Assembly (NCBI GenBank): GCA_002205965.3 | Contig: NADL03000016.1 | Location: forward strand, 620,001-684,000 | Length of the DNA stretch: 64,000 bases | Direction: 5' to 3' | DNA from: Kappaphycus alvarezii | Taxonomy: Eukaryota > Rhodophyta > Florideophyceae > Gigartinales > Solieriaceae | Part shown: in pieces, positions 18,654 to 30,480 of the stretch | Layout: every line of letters starts with the position of its first letter | How positions within the stretch are numbered: position 1 is the first letter of the stretch | The notes under the pieces: model-generated | What the model saw: the letters and a program-made list of their open reading frames with translations, nothing else | Databases searched by the model: none | Told to the model about the DNA's origin: nothing | Made by a program: the position numbers and the translations under genes

Positions 18654-20150
18654 ATGCCTATCCTACTTCGCACAGCCCTTCGCACCCTACTCCGTCACCG
18701 CGCAACCGCGGTGCCAACTTCGTCAAAATCTCGTCCTACCTCGAATATCAGTCCTTACTTTGCGCTGGTTTCACTTCTTTTCTTCTTTCCATCAATTCAA
18801 AGACCACATCCAAAATTCCAACGCTATCTACTCTGAGCTCCGAACACCCGAGTACCACGAGCATTACTTCTACATCCCGCCCCCTACCATCTTGATAGTC
18901 CCTGCTTACGGCGGCATCGGCAACCAAATCTATTTTCTTCTCGAAGGTCTCTATCTCGCACGCCATGCTCACCTCCACCTCGTCATCCCGTCCATACCTT
19001 TCCGAAAGTTCCCAACAAAAAATCTATCTTCCACACCCGAGGAGCCCGGTCACTTGTATTGGGATATGAACCTGCTTCAACAGGCGGTAGGACCAAACAG
19101 CGCGGTGGTGAAAGAGCTGCCCGAATCCTGCAAAGCGCAGTTCGATGCTATTTATTTTACATCGCGTGGTGCAATCAAGAAAAAGCCGGCGCAACTAAAA
19201 GTGCCCTCCCGTGTGCGGCAGGCGGCTTGTTTTCAAGTGAGAGATTATGACTGGGAGGACGAGGTACCGCCGCTAAATGAATGGGAGTGTGAGGAACGTC
19301 TTTTTGCAAATACATCACTTGAACGGCGGGCGTTGCCATTGTCGTTTCCACCGAGGATGCAGTTTGTGCGGGAGTTGAAGGCACTTCGAAGTAAGCAAGT
19401 GTTGGCGGCGGGGGGGAGAGATATGAGTCGGCCGGCATGTGTGATTGTGGATGGACATGGGTTCAACGTAGGGGGTAAGCTGGGACATGAGTACTTGTAC
19501 TCGTTTATGCACTTTTTGGAGGCGGGGGAGAGGATTCGAGGCATGGCTTCCGAGTGGAACGTAGAATCGCTGGTGTGTTGCATTTGCGGTATGACGAGAG
19601 GGAATGCCGAAGCGAGAGGGTGAATGCGAATATGGTGTGTGTGCGGGTGTCCATGGGGGGCGATGGTTCGTCGGGGGTGTATTGGGCGCATGTGGGGGAG
19701 TTGGTGAACGTTGTGGTGCGGGCAATGAATGCGGAGGGGGTGGCGAGGATTTTCATCGCAGCGTCGCCGTATGTGCCGCGCAGGACGGTGGATCGGTTGC
19801 GGGAGGCGTTTGGAAAAAGGATGCAAGTGGCGGAGGAAGTGGCCGGGCTGGGGCATAATGAGGGGAATTTTGTCGAGAGGGAATTGGCGATTCGGGCAAA
19901 GTGTTTCGTGGGCGATTATGGGTCGACTTGGTCGGGAACGGTTTATTATAAGAGGAGGACTTTGGGGAAGAGGACACTGTGGAGTAGTGTGTTGCTACGG
20001 AGGGCGAGAAACTTGGGATACTACGGTGAGACGAAATCTATTCCAAAGCCAGAGGTTTGGGAGAGGAGGATTGTAGCGGTGAGTAGACAAGTGCAAAATG
20101 AGAGTCGAGCGACGGGCAATGAGGCAACGACGAGCCAACTGTTTAGCTAG
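18654..20150 (+). CDS. O-fucosyltransferase-like glycosyltransferase with signal anchor
   Basis: This resembles GDP-fucose protein O-fucosyltransferase-type enzymes of the secretory pathway. The ATG at 18654 (MPILLRTALRTLLRHR) is followed by a hydrophobic anchor, YFALVSLLFFFPSI. The nucleotide-sugar site PAYGGIGNQIYFLLEGLYLA lies at about 18900-18960. A second conserved block, GVLHLRYDE, is at about 19575. A third, IFIAASPYVPRRTVDRLREA, is near 19750, and a fourth, CFVGDYGSTWSGTVYYKRR, near 19900. These match in order the G-GN, HxRxxE/D and S-xF-x-YS-type blocks of the family. The protein is about 490 residues, a usual length. Two frame breaks (about 18830 and 19565-19580) are each explained by one lost base. 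Acceptor and sugar are unknown; a cell-wall or glycoprotein role is inference. Confidence 0.78.
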
Positions 20151-20263
20151 AGAGTGATGATGGACAGAGCTGAATCGCCTGTAATAGATTTAATTGCTGA
20201 AAAGTTCCGATGCAGGCCACTACCGCTGTGAGTTGTTCGCGGTAATACACTGGTTCTTCGCTC

Positions 20264-20758
20264 ATGAAAAAAGTTTTCGATGCAAATTTAAATCTAATAG
20301 CGCAAAAAGGCAGTCTGGTCGCGTGCGACATTACCGTCGTCTCCCCGTTCAAAGCCGCCGTCCGCACCAAGGCCATCTCGGCCGCTGGCGGTGCTGCCGC
20401 ATTGGCGCACCGTGACAAGGTACGGGACCTGGAACGCAAGCTGTCGCGCCGCCCCCCTGCACCGTCCGACACCCCGACCCATGCACCGAACTTTACGTTT
20501 CAACCAATTTCGTTTGATTCTCTCGGTGCGCCTGCCCCACAAACCCTTGTTTTGCTCGAGGAGTTAATCCCGCGAACAGCGCGCAGCTATAAAACGAATG
20601 CCGGCGTGACACGCCGGCGTGTGTATCAGCGCCTGAGTTGCTTCATCTGGTCATCTATCGCTTTGGCTATCTGCTCGCGCACGCCGCTGCACGTGACCGA
20701 CGTGGACCATCCGGTTAGTTTCTTGCCCTACGGTGGGATCCTGCAGTGGACACCGTAA
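20264..20758 (+). mobile_element. LINE-type retrotransposon, C-terminal fragment (copy 1)
   Basis: A single open frame reads CDITVVSPFKAAVRTKA (from about 20318), then GAPAPQTLVLLEELIPRTA, and ends VYQRLSCFIWSSIALAICSR...DVDHPVSFLPYGG. This is the conserved region after the reverse transcriptase of some eukaryotic non-LTR-type elements. An RPxD...DITV layout, seen whole in copy 2, recalls a restriction-like endonuclease, but that is inference. Only the 3' end is present, as usual for 5'-truncated LINE copies. It is the best preserved of at least four related copies here (others near 26600, 39600 and 46700). Confidence 0.7.
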
Positions 20759-21153
20759 AAACAATTTGATGTGAACTTTTTCATGATGTTCGGCAGTTCA
20801 AAAAAAGGGGGTAACGGTTTGGGAGTTTTTGCACTTCTAAGATATACTGTTTCTTAAAAAAAAATGTTGCCTATTCAATGGTACAGTGTACAGTACTGTA
20901 CGTGCTGTACCCCTCAAGCCGCACAAGAACAGTGCGGACATTTTTGAAGAAAACTAAAATTCAGTTAGAGTTGGCCGCAAACTTCAGCTAGTTTTACGTT
21001 GTGAAATGTTGAAAATATCGTGACTGCAAACCCACTCATCAAACCTTTTATAATGTCGCTGTTATAATGACATCTCATCTCAGAGCAGGATAGTATTTCT
21101 TACTGGAAGGCGTCTGTGGCGTCGCTTGTCGGCGACACCACGCCATTGTGAAG

Positions 21154-22288
21154 ATGGATCAAGAACCTAATGATATCACCGATGACGCTGAGGAGTCTTT
21201 TGCAGATTGGACTATATCAACTAATGTTTGTCATAATGTCATGCTTGTCAATCGAGTCTTATCGACAACGCTTTTAGCTGTGCTCGTGATATTTCCTGAT
21301 GAAGATGCGCTTGACATCGGAGACTTCTCCGTCAACCCAAATGCACGAAAATACAACCGTCTCAACAATCTCATTGAAGGACATCTGTCCCTGTTCAAGG
21401 TGAACACTGGGTTCTTTCCGTCGGAATTTGAACAGTTGAGCCAGCTGGTATGCCCATAATGCTGTCTCGTGCTCGACACAGTAACGCTCCGAGGAACAGT
21501 TTGGGGCGTCCTACCAAGCTAAGCGCTGAGGAGAGGCTTCTATCCTGTGTGATATACGTTCATCATAGCAATGGGGTGCGTACGGACGCAGCAAACTGGA
21601 ATGCAAGCCGCACATCTTTGCGTGATGACGCAATGTCTTGTGCTCCGTCATAAACGAAGTGCTGGAATATGAAATAGCTTGGCCAAATCCCGCGAAGCGT
21701 AGTGTTCTACGCAATAGAATACCACAATTACCGGACTGTATTGGTTCCGTAGATGGAACTCTCTGTCGTATTAAAAGTCCTACATGCGCAGAACCACGGG
21801 CCTACTATAACGGTCGAAAGAAGGTGTACTGTTTCAACAGCACAGTTGTTTTGAGCACGACAGATTATTTAGGCGTTGCACCATGCTACGGTGGCTCATT
21901 TCACCACGTTAGAATCTCATGCGATACAGACCTCGCGCGAAATTGGCAGCAATATTTTACTGGGGAGCCGAACAACCAGCACCCTGTTGAAAAACTGCTC
22001 GGGATCCTGGATACCTTGGAATGGATCACTTCACCTTATGGAGAATTGATGAACGTGAGTTCGAAAATATCGACAGTGATCCTGTATTGAGAGCATTCAA
22101 CTGTATGCATTCGGGCTTTAGAGTAGCCGTGGAGTGGGGCATCGGTGGCTTCAAACAAAAATGTGCAAGATTCCAAGCTGTTTGAGCGAACAGGAGGAGG
22201 TCGTTTTCAACATATGTGTACTACTGCTGCAATTCTTACAAACTTCATTCATCGGCGTCGGAGACTACAGTGTAGTCATATCCGGTAG
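21154..22288 (+). pseudogene. Harbinger transposase (DDE_4), with several frame breaks
   Basis: This is the cut-and-paste transposase of Harbinger 1. The ATG at 21154 starts MDQEPNDITDDAEESF. The catalytic D is in GSVDGTLCRI (about 21750), the second in GDPGYLG-type sequence (about 22010, seen as DPGYLGMDHF in the shifted frame), and the E in VAVEWGIGGFKQKC (about 22125). Blocks such as YYNGRKKVYCFNS and SDPVLRAFNCMHSGFR are typical of the family. The end reads AAILTNFIHRRRR with a stop at 22288. Frame changes near 21457, 21640, 22005 and 22180 break the gene, but all three catalytic residues remain legible, suggesting recent decay or sequence error. Confidence 0.83.
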
Positions 22289-22392
22289 AATCAATGACAA
22301 GGTTGGAGAATGGGCTGTCTAAAAGTCACCCAGCCCTCTTAGCTTTTTGTTCAACTCTGCTTTAGTAATGACACCAATTTCATGAAGCTTGA

Positions 22393-23316
22393 TCAAACGT
22401 CCATCTTTCTATAAATTTCCTGACTAGGGATCGCTTCCTCTTGACTTAAACGAATGTGCTTTCTATCTTCATATTCTCGTTCCTGGATAGCCGTCTGATC
22501 TTTTACAAGATTACAGAGGTCTTTAGAGATTGAGCCCACAGCAACAACCATTTCGTTCATGACGTTAACGCTCTGTTCAAGTAATTCCTTTTTAGGGTAG
22601 TTGCGCTTTGTCTCAGAGCTGTTGCCAGATCCGACACTGGAAGCCATCAAACGCTGCCAGAAGTTCTCCATCTTCGTTTTTTTGTAAGAATCAGAGGCTT
22701 TCAAGCGTTTCATAAGGTCATCATCCTGTAGAGTAGCCATTTCTGATGCGTTATCGTCTGATTCTCCAGTTTTTATGTCTTTAAGGGCGGATTAGAGTGC
22801 ACCTTGCAATGTGCGCTACAATGGAAGCTTATTATTTTCAAAGGGACTTCCGTGTGATGAGAACTTCATCTTCTGGTCGCTGAGATAATCATCATACACA
22901 CCTTTCCATACTGTTTTGAGCATTTTTTGCACTATATTCTTTCTCTCTCTAGAGTATGCTGAAAAATGTCTGTTATAGCTTTAAATCATAACAAACAACG
23001 CTTCCGTACCGACAATGGAACCCTTCTGTTTGATCTTCCTACTACCTGCGGCGGTTTTCAGAATTGTTTGCTTGGAATTTTTAGAAGCTGAAACATTACG
23101 ATTGTCTTCTTCCGGATTCTCTACAGCTGTGGCGGTTTGACTGTCGTTTGGTGGTTGTTGAACATGTTCATGATCTTTCAGATCGATGAAAGCTCTTGAG
23201 GTGACATTACTGGCCTCAGAGAGATCTGATGTAAGTCGGTTGTCAGTAGGGACGTGTTTCTTAGTTGCAATGTCATTCTGCTCAGTTGGATCGTGGTGGA
23301 ATGTTGCAGAATTCAT
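22393..23316 (-). pseudogene. Harbinger accessory DNA-binding protein (ORF1-like), broken
   Basis: The ATG at 23316 opens MNSATFHHDPTEQ. The reading continues after a break through a stretch at about 22950-22840 (VWKGVYDDYLSDQKMKFSS), then MATLQDDDLMKRLKASDSYK at 22740 with a helical C-terminal part ending at 22393. Harbinger elements need a second protein, often Myb/SANT-like, for nuclear entry and end binding. Position inside the inverted repeats and opposite the transposase supports that role; I do not see a textbook Myb motif. At least two breaks separate the pieces. Confidence 0.6.
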
Positions 23317-23528
23317 ACAGATTCGACGTAGAGTAAACTATACCTGTTAAACTTGGCGGAAAGGAGATCTATTACAGATTTTGACGTGAAACTGGCGTAA
23401 AACTTCGAGAGCACGAGTACTGGTTCTAATAAATTTGATACTATTTTCAAACGCTATTTATAACGCGTTTTGCTAAGCGGTGGCTGATCTCGAGTATACA
23501 ACGTAAAATTGTACTTTGTGGCCAACTC

Positions 23529-24460
23529 TAATATTCACTGAAATACAAAAACATTACAGCAACGACAAAGTCACCTCACGACATACTGTACAGTAATACC
23601 GTACGCGTAAATAGCTGTAGTGGTGTACAGTACAGTACTGTATGCTAAACTGCGGACTAGCTCGCTGTCTATGGTTTAGCACAACCTGTCCTGCTGGTAC
23701 ATGTCAAATACATATACATGTATGTATAATTGCTGTCAAGCCAGGAGGACAGTGTAATACTTATCAGACCGGCAACGAGATGCGCATATGGCATCCAACG
23801 GCCTAGGACGAGGAGAGCAGATAGAGAGAGGGGACAGGGGAGAAGCTATGCATCAAGCGACTGAGTCGTTGACACTAGGCCGCAAGATCGCCGCCCTGGG
23901 CACTCCTTGCTCCCTCTCTTTCTCCCGAATAAAATTTTATTTGCCTGTATCTCTTCGCTACTTCTACCTACTCATTTGCCCAGAAGTCGCGATTGTACGC
24001 AACCTGAGGCGCTATTGAAGACATCGACCTCTCATGGCAATCCAGATTCAAAGCCTCGATCCCTACACCCGAAGGAAGAATTCCGCTGCCAAGGAACTAA
24101 CCTAGTTTCTTGCTCGAGCCGAAACGCTTATGTAGAAGGCCAAATATTCCGCTGTGACTGTAACAGAGTTGCTATCTGTAATTAAGGACTGCAAGCTTCA
24201 GGTAATACTCAGGTATCGTACTCAGTCAATCTATGATGCGGCTGAGAAATCGGCCTGCATGGGTCATACGGGAACATTTTGTTGCCTTCGGGACTCTAGG
24301 CTAGGGTGCCGGTCAGTATCTACAGGCGGCCAAATCTTGTTTTTTGGTTACAATTTGGCTGATCACGAATCTCCCGACAATTTATGAGGCCATATGACGG
24401 TGGGACCTCTTTGATTTTATCGACTGTTTAGGTTAGTCATTATGGGACCCCCTTTGATTT
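23529..24460. other. Gene-free DNA with TACTGTAC words and possible LTR remnant
   Basis: TACTGTACAGTA-type words occur near 23585 and 23625-23645. From about 23700 to 24010 the sequence has an AATAAA signal followed by a pyrimidine-rich stretch, like the R-U5 part of an LTR, shortly before gag-like remains. No matching second copy was found in the window, so the LTR reading is weak. Confidence 0.3.
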
Positions 24461-24569
24461 TATTCTAATTAAAAGTATGTCAAGATGCTCACAACGGCTC
24501 TCTTGGAAAACGGTATAAATACCAGGGAGTACTGGTAGAGGTAGAGGGAGAGGTCATCGAACTTTTGGA

Positions 24570-25950
24570 TCATTAAAGTGACGGACGATAATTCGCTGGC
24601 CCTTTTGGAGATTGGTAGAGAAATTATTTCCCTCTTCATGATTTCAGAAGCCCCGTCGCCCGCTACTTCGGATCCCACCGCACAAGTAGTATCTCTACCC
24701 AACCTGGACGATATATCGGACCTAGTGCGTATAATACTGTCCGCACCATCTGTGATTTTTACGGAGGATCTTTCACGCAGCCATTTTACGGGCTCCCGAA
24801 GCTCTATGAAACTTTGGAACTGTTTAGTGAGTCGCATGTGCTGGAACACTTTATTGGTTAGTGATCTACAGTTTTCTGAATCACAGTAAGGAAATAGCTG
24901 TACTAAGTTTCATTTCTGGATATCCCCTGCCCTCGAAGTTGATGCCGACCACTGAATTGCCGTAATTCACAAGTTATAGTCGGCCCAGGGATCTTCCAGT
25001 CTTCTTATTTACAGACAAAGACAAAGGAATACTGCTAATACCCCTGCTACGCCGTCCGCAGTCCTACCACCAGTTCAGAGCGCAAATGGGGTACCACAGA
25101 GCTTTTTCAATCAGTCCTTGGGTTTACGGAACGGAAAAGTGCCTCATGAGCAAGGTAGTTGCTCTCGAAAAATATTTGCGGCGACCGCTGGCACTACGCA
25201 ACAAGCTGAGGATCAGACTCGTGTTGGAGCTGCAACTGCTGGTATTACGCAGAAATACTCATCTCCTTCACCACAGTTGCTATTCTCATTTACAGATAAC
25301 CATCGTGGGAACGAAACGCCTGGAAATGAACCCAGTGGGATGCCTTCTCGCAACGATACCCTTCCAGTTAATTTAGGAGATCAGAAGGAAACCATATATT
25401 TTTTGAGGGGATGAAAGAATCGAGGTTCAGCGGAGATATTACAGGACATCAAGGACATGATCGAGATGTACGAGATCTGTGGGCGCCAATATGGTCTGTC
25501 TGATGGACAGAAAAGTGAATTCTTTATCCACTTTTTTGAACGCGCCGCACGCCGTTACATCATGGAAAATACAACACACAGTATGAATTTTACCGTGAGG
25601 TGTGAAGTGATGGATAAAGAATATAAAAGTGATACGCATAAGCTTCAAGGTAAGGCAACGCTGGAGCTGATTCGCCTTCGATCATTCATGCATGAGAAAG
25701 ATATCCAGGATGTCACCGAAGGTCTCACTAGGATTGCTTCGCATATCAATTAATTGGAGCCACAGGGCCATCGAGTGTTTCAGCCACACGCAAACAAGAC
25801 CGACGGTTCTCGTCGAACATCAGTACTGGTCCAAAATATCTATATCAAATATTAAATCGCAGAAGTACTCCTTTAATACATTTGCTACTGTCCTACATAA
25901 ATCTATACATAACTATAAGCTGCTATGTCTTTCACAGCAATAAACCCTTC
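24570..25950 (+). mobile_element. LTR retrotransposon gag fossil
   Basis: Gag-like remains on the plus strand include GQKSEFFIHFFERAARRYI (about 25505-25560) and a downstream helical stretch. No protease, RT or integrase follows, so this is a partial copy. It is broken in several places and cannot be dated without its LTRs. Confidence 0.5.
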
Positions 25951-26589
25951 TTTTTGTCTACCAAATACGATTTTTACAAAATCATGTGTATCGTTCTTAG
26001 AACTAATATCAAATCGGTCTGTAAATTTCTGCACGAGATGTTCTCTGATGGATGACGCGCTCATTTTTCGGGCTATATTACCGAGGTCCAGATGAAAACA
26101 AAACTGGAGTAAAACTGAGTCTTGTTCAATTTAATTATTCCGAAAAATGAAAATTCTCATTAATTTCAGCCTATCGCTTTGTAATTGGCTTTGCCTTGAC
26201 CTGCAAAATTTCATTTGCTCGAATAACTGGTTTATTAGAGCTTTGAAGAATAGCTCCATTGTATCCCGTAAATTCTCTTTAAAAGTGATAAACCTAGTAC
26301 AGTCAACATCCATAGACGAAACAGAATTATTAATTTCGAAGCGTTCACGCGTAATCATGAATTTGGGTAACAAGAAAGAATTTAGTAGATCCAGAATATA
26401 TCATTGTCACATTAAGAGAAGTTACAGTTCCATTACTGGGCGCTTTGGACATGACTGTACTGAAATTATCACTAATACTGTACTTTCATTGGCAGAGCTG
26501 ATTTTGATGATATTTTGTAGGCCTAATTTTTTGATGTGTCAGCCTACTTAACTCGCTCTGTAATGCGTTTGCTATACACGTTACCCGTG

Positions 26590-26853
26590 TCGCGGGTCTG
26601 GATACTCGGCACGAGGTTACATCCCTCTTTGCGGGCACTGATCTCCGGCCCGCCGATATCCTGGTACAACCCCCCAACCCCGGAAGGCACAACGTTGCGC
26701 CCCATTGCGTGTGACATCACTGTCGTCTCACTGTTCAAGGCCGCAGTTCGCACCAAGGCGACCCAGGTTGCCGGTGGCGCTGCTGAACTGGCGGACCACA
26801 ACAAGGTTACAACTCTTGAACGCAACATCGCCCGACGCCTCCCCGCTCCCTCA
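26590..26853 (+). mobile_element. LINE-type C-terminal fragment (copy 2)
   Basis: It reads LRPADILVQPPNPGRHNVAP in one frame and then, after a one-base shift near 26708, CDITVVSLFKAAVRTKATQ and DHNKVTTLERNIARRLPAPS in another. The second part is clearly homologous to copy 1 at 20318. It adds the upstream RPAD segment missing from copy 1 and stops before the last third, so it is truncated at both ends. Confidence 0.68.
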
Positions 26854-28640
26854 TCTTTTCACCACTATCGAGCTATTGAACTGACCCGGTCCAATTTTTG
26901 TCGTATTTCGTGATTTTTGTAGCAAGGATGACACTTGTGATCTATATGATTAAGACGTAATGCAACTGAGGCTTTCTTATGGATATGATAAGACCATTTC
27001 AAGTATTCAAGTTTATCTTCTCCAATTTACAATGCCTCTACGATCATTACCAGATTTCTTTCCCGAATGAAGCAAGAGCTCACATAGGTTTTCACAGGTA
27101 AATCGATTTTGGAAAGAAGACATAAGTAGGCCATCAGCTTTTCAACGGAAAATAGGTTTGATTTAAAATAAAGAGCTTGATAAGTTTTCTCAGAAATTCC
27201 GCCATTTCAAGGGAATGAGACAAATGAAGTTAATTCAACACTGATTTCTCCGAAGGTGCTTGGACCTCGCAAGCACTAATTGTACACAGCCCAGAGATAT
27301 TTTACACTATGGGAGAAGCTTTTTGATCCTCCTGAGTCAATCAAAGCTTCTATACCTTTTACTTACCCCTAATTTGAGATTGTGAATTTGAGATTGTGCT
27401 TGGCAACTAGATTGATGCTATTGAAACATAATGGTCCTGATGCATTGATGAAATCTTGGGAAACAAGCAAGTGAGCTGGATATTCTGGAGCGGATCTAAA
27501 TAACTGATTTTAGCAGTTTTTGGAATATTTTCGCAACAGCTGCGTACTTTGCTACGTATTTTGCTGATTAAAGTTGAGTTGAGTTGATTCTTAACGATTT
27601 TTGACGCATTCTCGTAAGCCGAGTCTTGAATTGGATCTAGATAGATTAATAGATAGATTCAATGTTCAATTTGTCCGAGACAACTCCCTCGACAACTTGA
27701 TTATCCTCTGATCATGTTTATTACCCCGGTAACTACTCCAGCTAGGTTCTCGAAGGATAATATATCCCTGACCTGCAAACTGGTCTGTACGAAATAAGCA
27801 GTTTTCGAACGGTGATTTATTCTGCAATAAACTTCAGAACTTCTGAAATATTTCACTACTGCTCCTTTTCATTAGGCCATCCTCAAAGTTGTTTCTGAAT
27901 CTAGCAAAACTCGACATTGGCGCTTTAGAAACGCTAAAATTTTTAAATTATGAATTCTTGAATGTATAAAACGATATTTCTATTTCCACCGCCCTTAATA
28001 CCTCCACTAAAATTACCTTGTGATCCATCATCGAGATGGGGGGAAATTTTTTAGGTAGTATTCGAACTAATTTCGAAAGCTTCCCTTTTCTTAAATTTGT
28101 TTTCTAGTGTCTATTCTGGATAGCACTGTCCTAAAATGAGAAAAAACCTCTTTATCATATAAAAAGGTTCAGTAACTAAAGATTTTTTGGGCCCGTAAAT
28201 ATTTACTTAAAAATATACTCCAAAAACATATAATTTCAATAAAGAGGTGCCCAATGGATTCAACTCTACACCACCTCGGCTAAAGCATTCACATAAAGGA
28301 TAAAATATGGCAAATTGACACTAAAATCGAAGGTTATCAAATAGACTAGAGTAGTGGGTACCCTGACTAGTGCTCAAATTACCGAAAGTTTATTTTTATC
28401 GAGCTTCACAACTGCTGAAAGTATAGTTTAGCAGAAAAAACAACAAGAAAAGAATATTTTTTACTTAAAAAAACTAGCCCTAAACTTTGTCCTCATATGA
28501 GGACAATGGTCTTATAGACGCTAGTAACGACAAATTTTCAAGTATCTAATCAAAGCGGCTCGAATGTTGTTCCCAACAAATTCCATCTGTAAATTCCAAA
28601 ACATTCAAGCTCTTGAACCAAATTGATGGCATTCTGCTGA
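26854..28640. other. AT-rich DNA, nothing recognised
   Basis: No frame of any length or motif is convincing on either strand. Stops are dense in all frames. It may be decayed repeat DNA. Confidence 0.5.
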
Positions 28641-30110
28641 TTTGACTTAGTTTAGTGATTATCATGTTGCCAAATAGTAGGGGATCCGGAGTTACCTGAG
28701 GCAGCAGAGTACATTACTGTATAGAGAGCCCCGACTGTAAGGAGCACACTAAGGTACACTCGTGTACAGTATCTCCGGAAGGAGCGCGCCGGGCCAGCGG
28801 GTCGGAGTGGACCAAAGGCAGGACCGCCACGGGCGAAGTGAATGCAGGAGGGCCATAAAGTATTAGTGGAAATTAGCGACACTCCTTTTGTCGGGCATCG
28901 TTGAGGGCTGCAGTTAGGGCACGTGTCTTTTAGGAGATGCGCTACAGTAGTTACAGTGGGGTACAAGTGGCTGAAGCGATGCGTGCCCGCTTCGCGAGCA
29001 CCAGAAGGGAGGGTGTAGAAAAAGAGTGGTAGAGTAAGTGGTGGGGTAAAAAGTAATTGAGAAATGAACACTTGTTCCAACACACACAATTTACTAAGTA
29101 GTTTAAAATATTCTAAGAAAGTACCTCAAGGTACACCAAGTTCTTGCTCATCCCATCATCCACCTCGGTGCAAACTGTAACGTCGTCTGGATGGTTTGTG
29201 CGAGACAACGCGACTTACAACTGGCCGTGGGAGAAGCACTCGTCGCGCAAGTCAAAGCCAAGCTTGCCGGTGAACGACTTGACACTGTGACTTTTTAGTG
29301 GTAAGGCCAAAGCACACGCGTACTGGGAACTGAGGTCTCGTAAAGCCAAGGATGGGAAAGTTGTCGTCGCCAGGAATGCAGGGCATGCGCGGAAGAGTGA
29401 GGCGGGCGCCGACATTGGAGCCAGTAGCGAGGCGGAGAGAGCACCGAGTTAGTCATGTTCTCGACGATATAATGGGCGCCGTTGCAGTTTACACTGGACG
29501 GTTGATATTGCGGAGAATCATGACGTGGTGAGCTGCGAAAGCGGAGGTGGCGACGGCTGTGACTTGTTTGCCACGCATTTGAAGGAATTATTGAATAGCT
29601 CTGGTGATGAAAGTCTTGCCGGTGCCTCTTGGAGCATCGGGAAAAAATACACGCCATTTGCTGGTTACAGGCATTGAGAGAGGAGCTGCAGATGGAGCGG
29701 GGCCGTCTACATTGGATGTAGAAACTCCCGGGATGACTGCGCCGACAATTTGATCGAAGACATGACCATGGCCTTCACTGAAATGAGAGATTGCAGCGTA
29801 AGCTTCTTGTTGAACTTGCGCCGGATCTCGCTCAGTGGAGGGCACTTAGAGTGGCTACAAGTCGTCGGGAGTCATACGAAGTCCAAATTCGTGCAGTTTT
29901 TGTTTGGTAAAGTCTTGAAGGTAAGAATTTATCTCGAGGAGAACGTAGGGGATGGCTGCTTTATCGGAGCCGAGAGCATTGCGGACATCTCTGCGTCGGA
30001 AGCTGTAGCGGATGTCGGTGAGGAAGTAGGTCTTGTGCTCGTCCTAAATTCTCGTTTATCTTCTTTACCTTGAGCAACTAAGGAAACAAAAAGCAGGGTC
30101 ACTGAGCTTT
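28640..30110 (-). mobile_element. Helitron remnant with PIF1-type helicase pieces
   Basis: Minus-strand pieces match the helicase end of Helitron Rep/Hel proteins. From right to left they are FRRRDVRNALGSDKAAIPY (about 30000), QQEAYAAISHFSEGHGHVFD (about 29790), and the Walker A motif DAPRGTGKTF (about 29620). The terminal block FSHGQL.VALSRTNHPDDVT follows at about 29225-29165. Walker A and the C-terminal block are only about 400 bp apart, so the middle of the helicase is missing, and the frame shifts several times. No Rep domain is seen. A hairpin (GTGCTCGC/GCGGGCAC, loop GAA) lies downstream at 28983-29001. I could not place the TC and CTRR ends. Confidence 0.72.
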
Positions 30111-30179
30111 CAATTACGGTCCCGCAGCAGATGTGCTACTCACTTACCTTTTTTTTCCATTTTCAATTCCAACCAGCTT

Positions 30180-30480
30180 CAAGAAAAAACAGCAGCAGCA
30201 ATCAGCAGCAAAAACAGCAAAAGCAACAACAGCACACGCATCGACACACGGACACACAGCGGGAAGCACACATCACAGGCCAGAAACACAGCAGGCAGCA
30301 CACAGGCAGGGCACACCTCAAACGGGCAGGGTGCAACAAACACGGTCAGAGCGCAATAAAACAGCGAGCAGCACAAAGAACATGCGCAGAGCGCAACGAA
30401 GCAGGCCGCAAACGGCAAACCGCGGGCGGGACGGGAGCGCAAGGCTGAGCCAGGCGGGAGCGGAAGGCCGGGGCGGAATC
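30180..30480. repeat. CAG/CAA-rich purine-skewed tract
   Basis: The plus strand is rich in CAGCA, CAACA and GGGCA words with almost no long pyrimidine runs. This alone creates long open frames in several phases (for example 30131-30555 plus and 30179-30442 minus), which I do not accept as genes. Confidence 0.6.

Larger units (their letters stand above)
20968..23528. mobile_element. PIF/Harbinger DNA transposon 1, both ends present
   Basis: Inverted repeats of about 31-35 bp bound the element. The left (20968-21002) begins GAGTTGGCCGCAAACTTCAG and ends TTTTACGTTGT. The right (23498-23528), read inward, begins GAGTTGGCCACAAAGTACAA and also ends TTTTACGTTGT. Flanking triplets are TTA and TAA, compatible with the TWA target of this superfamily but not an exact direct repeat. 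It holds the standard two genes: a plus-strand transposase (21154-22288) and a minus-strand accessory gene (22393-23316), tail to tail. Confidence 0.88.
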
